Assembly (NCBI GenBank): GCA_963725085.1
Contig: CAVRXM010000001.1
Span: 62,001 to 126,000 of the forward strand
Direction: 5' to 3'
Source: VRUE01 sp963725085
GTDB lineage: Bacteria > Actinomycetota > Thermoleophilia > Solirubrobacterales > 70-9
DNA length: 64,000 bases
This document shows positions 58,792 through 64,000 of the stretch, piece after piece. Position 1 is the first letter of the stretch; each line of letters starts with the position of its first letter. The position numbers and the translations under genes are program-made. The notes beneath the pieces are model-generated. The model saw only the letters and a list, made by a program, of their open reading frames with translations. It was not told the DNA's origin and did no database searches.

Positions 58792-59127
58792 ATGACAGCG
58801 GCAAGGGAGAATCTCTACGAGGTCGAGGAGCTGCTGATGCAGCCGGGGACCTACTTCAATCCCCAGACCGAGGTGATCGTGATCGTCGACGACTCGGCCT
58901 CGCTCGACCAGGAGGTCTTCAACATGGAGGACTACGAGGGCGCCGATTGGGTCCGGGTGTCCGACGACGTCCCGGTCGACGAGGACCGCCGCGACGAGGC
59001 GCTCGAGCGCTTCCAGACGCATTACCACCCCGGCTCGGCTGGATCGGTCTCGGCGACCGCGCTGGAGCAGGGCGACGACGAGCTCGACGGGGACGAGACC
59101 GGGCAAGAGCCCGGCCGCGAGGACTAG
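58792..59127 (+). CDS. Small acidic protein of unknown function
   Basis: 111 residues from ATG 58792 with GGGGGAG upstream. Begins TAARENLYEVEELLMQPGTYFNPQTEVIVIVDDS, then VFNMEDYEGADWVRVSDDVPVDE and an acidic tail (GDDELDGDETGQEPGRED). An in-frame fusion to the previous protein cannot be excluded because no stop lies between them as sequenced, but the SD sequence and the AT-richer join (58768-58782) favour two genes. The stop is four bases before the Bcp start. Confidence 0.55.
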   Translation: MTAARENLYEVEELLMQPGTYFNPQTEVIVIVDDSASLDQEVFNMEDYEGADWVRVSDDVPVDEDRRDEALERFQTHYHPGSAGSVSATALEQGDDELDGDETGQEPGRED

Positions 59128-59130
59128 GTC

Positions 59131-59637
59131 GTGCTCGAGGCGGGCAGCAGGCTCCCGACTTCACCCTGGCCGACCAGAACGGCGATGAGCTGACCCTCTC
59201 CGACCTGCGCGGCCAGACCGTCGTCCTCTACTTCTACCCTCGCGCCGACACGCCCGGCTGCACGACCCAGGCCTGCGGGATCCGCGACCACCGCTCCGAC
59301 TACGCCGCGACCGGCGCCACGGGTGATCGGCGTCTCGCCGGACGATGTCGACGCCGTGGCGAAGTTCGCCGCGAAGTACGACCTCGACTTCACCCTGCTC
59401 GCCGACGCCGACCACTCGGTCGCCGAGGCCTACGGGACCTGGGGCGAGAAGTCGATGTACGGCAAGAAGTACTGGGGCGTGCAGCGGGCGACGTTCCTGA
59501 TCGACGCCGACGGCACGATCGCGAGGGTCTTCCCGAAGGTCTCGCCGAAGACCCACGATGAGGTCGTGCTCGAGGCGCTCGCCGAGCTGCAGCGGCCTGA
59601 GGCCGCTCAGGCCGTCAGCGCGACTACCACGATGTAG
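59131..59637 (+). CDS. bcp: Peroxiredoxin, Bcp/PrxQ type (thioredoxin-dependent peroxidase)
   Basis: About 168 residues. APDFTLADQNGDELTLSDLRGQTVVLYFYPRADTPGCTTQACG shows the peroxidatic Cys in PGCT with a second Cys five residues later, the typical 2-Cys PrxQ spacing. Later VIGVSPDDVDAVAKFAAKY and RATFLIDADGTIARVF. Reduces hydrogen and organic peroxides in the cytoplasm. GTG 59131 is the likely start. Frame breaks near 59145 (one missing base in GGCAGC) and 59318. The 3' end overlaps the convergent antiporter gene by 31 bases. Confidence 0.88.
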
Positions 59638-60608
59638 CTGGCGTAGAGCGCGAACCAGGCGACGACGACCGGCAGCGAGAAGCGGTCGCGGCGGTGCAGC
59701 GTCTCGTAGGCGAGGAAGCCGCCGACGAGCCCGAGGACGACCGAGAGCGCGGCGTCCCCGCTCAGCGACCAGTCGGTGAACAGCAGGCCGATCCCGAACG
59801 GGATCGTCGACTGGAAGACCATCGCGCCGGTGATGTTGCCGAGCGCGAGCGAGTCCTTCCCCTCCCTGACCCAGAAGAAGCTGTTGACCTTCTCCGGCAG
59901 CTCGGTCGCGAGCGGGGCGAGGACGAGCGAGAGGACGACCGCCTGGACGCCGAGGCTGTCGGCGATGTTGAGCAGCTCCTCGACGAAGAGGTGGGCGCCG
60001 CCGACCATCGCCCCGAGCCCGACGAGGAGCTGGAGGATGCAGAGCCCGATCCCCGGGTTGGTCCTGTACTCGGCGCGGCGCTCGAAGATCAGCGGGTCGA
60101 GCGACCCGTGCGACTGGACCTCGCCGCCGCCGCTCAGCGTGCGCCGGATGTAGATGGCGTAGGCGAGGAAGACGAGCACCCCGATCGGCATCCGCACCGC
60201 GGCCGGAGCCCCCCAGGAGAGCGCCAGCGAGAGCGCGAAGAAGACGAGGAAGAAGATGAGGTCCCGCTCGAGGGTCGGCCTGTGGGCGTCGAGCCTGAGG
60301 CCCTGCTCGCGACGGTCGCGGTAGAGGTAGGCGAAGAGGCCGACGAGGCCCATCGCGAGCGTCGCGAGCAGGAACGGCGCGCCGACGATCGCCCCGATCG
60401 CGACGTCTTCGCCGCCTTCGGCGCTGCCGACCAGCGCGACGATCGCGATCAGCGTCTCCGGCATCGCCGTCCCGACCGCCGCGAGAATGCTGCCGACGGC
60501 TCCTTCGCCCAGCTTCAGCCGGTGGCCGAGCCACTCGACGGCGTTGGTGAACAGCAGCGCGCCGGCGAGGATGACGGCGAAGCTGGCCGCCAGCAGGACG
60601 TAGCTCAC
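59607..60608 (-). CDS. CaCA-family Na+/Ca2+ (cation) antiporter
   Basis: 333 residues, intact, with about ten membrane helices. The two alpha-repeat motifs are clear: GSILAAVGTAMPETLIAIVAL with GAIVGAPFLL, and LAPLATELPEKVNSFFWV with LGNITGAMVFQSTIPFG. Exports Ca2+ (or related cations) in exchange for Na+ or H+. It follows no obvious operon partner; the lipoprotein gene upstream ends 7 bases before its start, so the two may be co-transcribed. Confidence 0.87.
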   Translation of the reverse strand: MSYVLLAASFAVILAGALLFTNAVEWLGHRLKLGEGAVGSILAAVGTAMPETLIAIVALVGSAEGGEDVAIGAIVGAPFLLATLAMGLVGLFAYLYRDRREQGLRLDAHRPTLERDLIFFLVFFALSLALSWGAPAAVRMPIGVLVFLAYAIYIRRTLSGGGEVQSHGSLDPLIFERRAEYRTNPGIGLCILQLLVGLGAMVGGAHLFVEELLNIADSLGVQAVVLSLVLAPLATELPEKVNSFFWVREGKDSLALGNITGAMVFQSTIPFGIGLLFTDWSLSGDAALSVVLGLVGGFLAYETLHRRDRFSLPVVVAWFALYASYIVVVALTA

Positions 60609-60615
60609 AACCTGG

Positions 60616-61744
60616 CTACAGCTGTTCGACGCACTTCTGCAGGTCCGCCGCCGAGTGTGCGCCCTTCACGCATTCGGCATAGGAGAGCGCTCGTTCAGCC
60701 CCCCCGGCACCGCCGCCGCCTTCGCCACCTTCGCCACCGCTGCCGAACAGGTTCGGCAGGCCTCCGCCCTTCTTCCCGAACTGTTCGAGCAGCGACTGGA
60801 TCCCTTCCCCCCTCTGCAGGGCGCCCGCGAGTTCGAGCGGGTTGATGCCGAGCTTGAGGAAGAGGTCGCTGAGCGGCTTGGCGCCGCTCGGCGCGGCGAT
60901 TTCCTGTTCTTCGTTGACCCCGTCGAGGGTGACGTCGAGGTCGATTTCGCTGCGTTCCTTGCCGCTGTCCTTCGGTTCGACCAGAAGGTCGGCGACGACT
61001 CTGCCGGACGATGTGGTCGTCGCCGACGTAGAACTCGACGTGGGCGCTCTTCAGCGATTTGCTGAGTTCGTCGCCCGACTTTTCGAGGTTCCCGACCGAG
61101 GGGATCTTCCCGGCGGCGCCGAGCAGGGTCCGGCAGGCGGGGTCTTCGCTCAGTTCAGAGCAGCAGGTCGCTCGCCCCCGTCGGGTCGAGCTCGCCGCTG
61201 AGCTTGGTCGTGTCGGTGCCGCCGACGTCGACCGTGCCTTCGTTCTTGAGGTCTTCGCCGAGCTTGGTGAAGTCGAGCCCGCCGACCGCCTCCCGGCAGC
61301 CGGTGATGCCCTTCTTTTCCCCGCCCGAGCCCTGCTGGCTGCGGTCGATGATCGATTCGACGAAGCTGAAGGTCGTCGGGTCGACTTCGTACTCGACCCC
61401 TTCGTACTTGACGAAGGCGCTGCTCGGGAGCAGCACGAGGCCGCCGTCGAAATCGACGTCTTCGCCTTTGTAGCTGCCCTTGGCGGTGGCCTCGATGTCG
61501 ATCTGCGGGAGGTTCGCTGCCTTCCTGGCTTTCGAACGGGCCGGAGACGCTGACGTCGAGGTCGCTGCCTTCCTTGCCGCTCGACTTGACCTTCAGCGAG
61601 AGGTCGAGGTCGGCGCTTTCGATCCCTTCCAGGGTCGCGTTTTCGATCACGGCCTGCGGGCTTTCGTCGCTGCCGCCTCCGCCTCCGCAGGCCGCGATGC
61701 CGATCGGCGAGCGCGGCCGTCGCAGCGATTGCGAGGGCGATCAC
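60616..61744 (-). CDS. Lipoprotein of LppX/LprG-like type
   Basis: About 370 residues with a lipobox (IGIAACGGGGGSDES) after a hydrophobic start; GTG 61744 is the likely start, with weak SD. Body: ENATLEGIESADLDLSLKVKS, DVSVSGPF, VLLPSSAFVKYEGVEYEVDP, GITGCREAVGGLDFTKLGED, then HVEFYVGDDHIV and a C-terminus with AERALSYAECVKGAHSAADLQKCVEQL. The beta-strand pattern (antiparallel strands with D-x-S-x-x repeats) resembles mycobacterial LppX/LprG lipoproteins, but I cannot confirm this. Frame breaks near 61700, 61530, 61155 and 61005. Confidence 0.65.
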
Positions 61745-61830
61745 GAAGTCTGCTTCTCAAAACGGGGGGCCTCCTGCAGGTCGTGGATCCGAGTCGGAAT
61801 CGTACGCCAACCGTCTCGCCAGCCCGCCCG

Positions 61831-62071
61831 CTAGCGGGGTTCGTGGACCTCGGGCGGGGTGCTCTCGGTCAGGTTGATCGCGACCGGGAAGAGCAGCGCC
61901 CCGAGGACGATCAGGGCGATCCCGACCCCGACCAGCCAGCGTGTGCTCGACATGTAGCCGAGGATCCCGAGCGCGAAGCCGGCCAGGACCATGGTGATGT
62001 ACGGGGTGCCGCTGTGCGGCAGGAGGGTGGCGAGCGGGCAGGGCCAGGTCGAGCATGACGGTGACTATCAT
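61831..62071 (-). CDS. Small membrane protein
   Basis: About 79 residues with two hydrophobic helices (YITMVLAGFALGILGYM; WLVGVGIALIVLGALLFPVAI) and a short end (NLTESTPPEVHEPR). Start ATG 62071 or 62056. One frame break near 62040. Only 12 bases separate it from the divergent MoxR start, so promoters must overlap and at least one transcript is probably leaderless. Unknown function. Confidence 0.6.
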
Positions 62072-62083
62072 CGCTTGACTCCG

Positions 62084-63016
62084 ATGGCCGACGCGCCGAC
62101 ACCTGCTTCCGTCGCCGAGATGAAGGAGGCGCTCGCCGCCGCCGACTACCTCGCCGACGAGCCCGCGGCGCTGGTCTCCTTCCTCGCCCAGCAGCTCGGC
62201 AAGCCGGTCCTCGTCGAGGGGCCGGCCGGGGTCGGCAAGACCGAGCTCGCCAAGGCACTCTCGCGCGCCAGCGGCAGGGAGCTGATCCGCCTCCAGTGCT
62301 ACGAGGGCCTCGACGAGGCCAAGGCCCTCTACGAGTGGAACTACCGCAAACAACTCCTCGCAATCCAGGCCACCCCCGGACGCGGGAGCGAGGCCGCCTA
62401 CTGTGCTCGGCCGAGCGGCGGAGGAGGTGGCCTACTGGACGACATCTTCGCCGAGGACTTCCTGCTCGAGCGGCCGCTGATGCAGGCGATCGCCAGCCCC
62501 GACCCGGTCGTCCTCCTGATCGACGAGATCGACAAGACCGACCAGGAGTTCGAGGCGATGCTGCTCGAGCTCCTCTCCGACTTCCAGATCACGATCCCCG
62601 AGCTCGGGCAGATCGCGGCGACGACGATGCCGATCGTCGTCCTCACCTCGAACAACTCGCGCGAGCTGACCGAGGCGCTGAAGCGGCGCTGCCTCTACCT
62701 CTGGCTCGACTACCCCGAGCTCGAGCGCGAGATGGAGATCGTCCACCTCCACGCGCCCGAGCTGCCCGAGACGCTGGCCCGCCGCCTGGTCGAGGTGGTG
62801 CGGATGGTGCGCGGGCTCGACCTCAAGAAGCCGCCCTCGATCGCCGAGTCGATCGACTGGGCGCGGACCCTGCTGCTGATGGGCGCCGACGACATCGACC
62901 ACGAGACCTTCAAGCAGTCGATGTCGATCATCGTCAAGCACCGCACCGACATCGACCTGGTCGCCGAGCGGGTCGGGATGAAGATGCCCGGCGCGCCGAC
63001 GCAGGCAACCGGGTGA
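62084..63016 (+). CDS. MoxR-family AAA+ ATPase
   Basis: 310 residues. Walker A GPAGVGKTELAKAL, Walker B VVLLIDEIDKTDQEFEAMLLE, sensor 1 VLTSNNSRELTEALKRRC, arginine-finger region RRCLYLWLDYP. MoxR ATPases work with VWA-domain partners as chaperone-like activators of metalloenzymes, here supported by the VWA gene that overlaps it by four bases (GTGA). The stretch PGRGSEAAYCARPSGGGGG (about 62380-62430) departs from the usual acidic segment before DIFAEDFLLERPL and may come from a pair of compensating indels. Confidence 0.88.
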   Translation: MADAPTPASVAEMKEALAAADYLADEPAALVSFLAQQLGKPVLVEGPAGVGKTELAKALSRASGRELIRLQCYEGLDEAKALYEWNYRKQLLAIQATPGRGSEAAYCARPSGGGGGLLDDIFAEDFLLERPLMQAIASPDPVVLLIDEIDKTDQEFEAMLLELLSDFQITIPELGQIAATTMPIVVLTSNNSRELTEALKRRCLYLWLDYPELEREMEIVHLHAPELPETLARRLVEVVRMVRGLDLKKPPSIAESIDWARTLLLMGADDIDHETFKQSMSIIVKHRTDIDLVAERVGMKMPGAPTQATG

Positions 63017-64000
63017 GCCCGGGCGCGTCCTCCCCATACGGGCCGCAGGCGGAGACCGGGCCTCCCGGCCTGGCGGCGAAGCTGCTCGCGCTTCTGCGAG
63101 GAGCTGCGCTCGGAGGGGGTCGCGGTCGGGACCTCGGAGATCCTCGACGCCTTCGCGGCGCTCGAGCAGGTGCCGTGGACCTCGCAGGACGATTTCCGTG
63201 AGGCGCTGGCGGCGACGGTCGCCAAGTCGCAGGAGGACCGGCGCATGTTCGAGCTCCTCTTCGACCGCTGGTTCTTCCGGGCCGCCGAGGCCGAGGCCGT
63301 CGCCCGCGAGATCGCCGAGGGCGGGACAGCGCCACGAGGGGGCCGAGCGCCTCGACATCGACGAGCTCCGCGACCAGATCCGGGAGGCGATCATCGACGG
63401 AGAGGAAGGCGAGATGCGCGACCTGGCGCGGCTCGCGATCGCCGCCTTCGGGCGCCAGGGCGAGGGATCGGGCGTCGTCGGCGTCGACGTCCAGAGGATC
63501 CGACGCACCCTCGGCCTCTCGACCGGGCCGCAGCCCGCCGACGAGGACGGCGAGGAGGTTCCGCGAGATCGACCGCGACCAGCTCAACCGCGTTCGAGCG
63601 CCACCTGCGGCGCGAGCTCGAACGCGACCTGATCGAGCGCACCTCGACCCTTCCCCCCTCGCGGCCCCTGGCGGAGCTCGACCGGGCGCTGCCGACCAGC
63701 CCGACCCAGGACCTCGCCGCCGTCCACCGCGCCGTCTCGCAGATGAAGCGACGGCTGGCGACCCTCGGCCACGAGCAGCGCGGGCAGGCGCAAGGGCCGC
63801 ACGGTGGACGTCCGCCGCACGATGCGATCCTCGCTCGAGACGGGCGGGGTTCCGCTCCGCCTCCGCTACCGGCCGAAGCGGCCGCGGCGGCCGGAGATCT
63901 ACGTCCTCTGCGACGTCTCGACCTCGGTGACCTCGGCCAGCGTCTTCTTCCTCTCGGTCCTCCACGCCCTGCACGACTCGTTCCGCAAGCTCCGCAGCTT
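63013..64000 (+). CDS. VWA-domain (CoxE-like) protein, 3' end outside window
   Basis: Start GTG 63013 overlaps the MoxR stop. N-terminal helical part EGVAVGTSEILDAFAALEQVPW and EALAATVAKSQEDRRMFELLFDRWFF is typical of CoxE-like proteins. Later VDVRRTMRSSLETGG and RRPEIYVLCDVSTSVTSASVF with the DVSTS metal-ion (MIDAS) motif of VWA domains. At least four frame breaks lie near 63098, 63325, 63560 and 63790. Partner of the MoxR ATPase; the metalloenzyme target is not in the window. Confidence 0.8.

Overview
The window looks like chromosomal DNA from a high-GC actinobacterium, most likely class Thermoleophilia, order Solirubrobacterales. This placement rests on base composition and protein style (GFVKK..GKCVKK tails, SKQIGKGAVK-type Lys/Ala repeats, TetR proteins with an N-terminal LPRGR or RPGRG extension), not on a marker-gene search. 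I see no rRNA, tRNA, CRISPR array, insertion sequence or phage module.

Layout. (A) 1-13.1 kb, minus strand: an operon of four secreted proteins (short NHL/Fn3 protein, long NHL/Fn3/TolB-like protein, 929-aa repeat protein, second long propeller protein running off the left edge), facing a divergent gene for a fused TetR-TetR regulator (13.5-14.8 kb). (B) 14.8-24.4 kb: secreted proteins, a flavin/F420-type oxidoreductase group, a TetR/cupin pair, a membrane protein with a polymer-like N-terminus, and two TetR-related genes. (C) 23.6-42.2 kb, minus strand: a second surface operon with the same gene order as A plus two further genes, again facing a fused TetR-TetR gene (42.7-44.0 kb). (D) 44.1-47.0 kb: four tandem copies of a small anchored or secreted protein in an A-B-A-B order. 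(E) 47.1-64.0 kb: more ordinary genes: RecD2-type helicase, TVP38 membrane protein, secreted serine-carboxyl-type peptidase, cold shock protein, TypA/BipA, DUF2252 protein, acyl-CoA dehydrogenase, Bcp peroxiredoxin, Ca2+/cation antiporter, lipoprotein, MoxR ATPase and a VWA protein cut by the right edge.

The most interesting content is the link between A, B and C. Four minus-strand promoters (13.27, 22.81, 23.47 and 42.29 kb) share a TTGAC(A/T) -35 box, a TCTnAT-like -10 box and, inside the spacer, a conserved GGTCCG box followed four bases later by TGT. They drive both surface operons, a TetR/secreted-protein pair and a TetR-like protein with no DNA-binding domain. Two duplicated fused-TetR genes sit beside the two surface operons. 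I read this as one regulon controlling two co-linear paralogous cell-surface loci; the regulator-operator pairing is an inference.

Sequence quality. Many genes, including typA, recD2 and bcp, are broken by single-base reading-frame changes while the amino-acid sequence stays family-like across the breaks. The density is highest at 24.6-28.6 kb. I treat these as probable consensus errors and give gene coordinates spanning the breaks.
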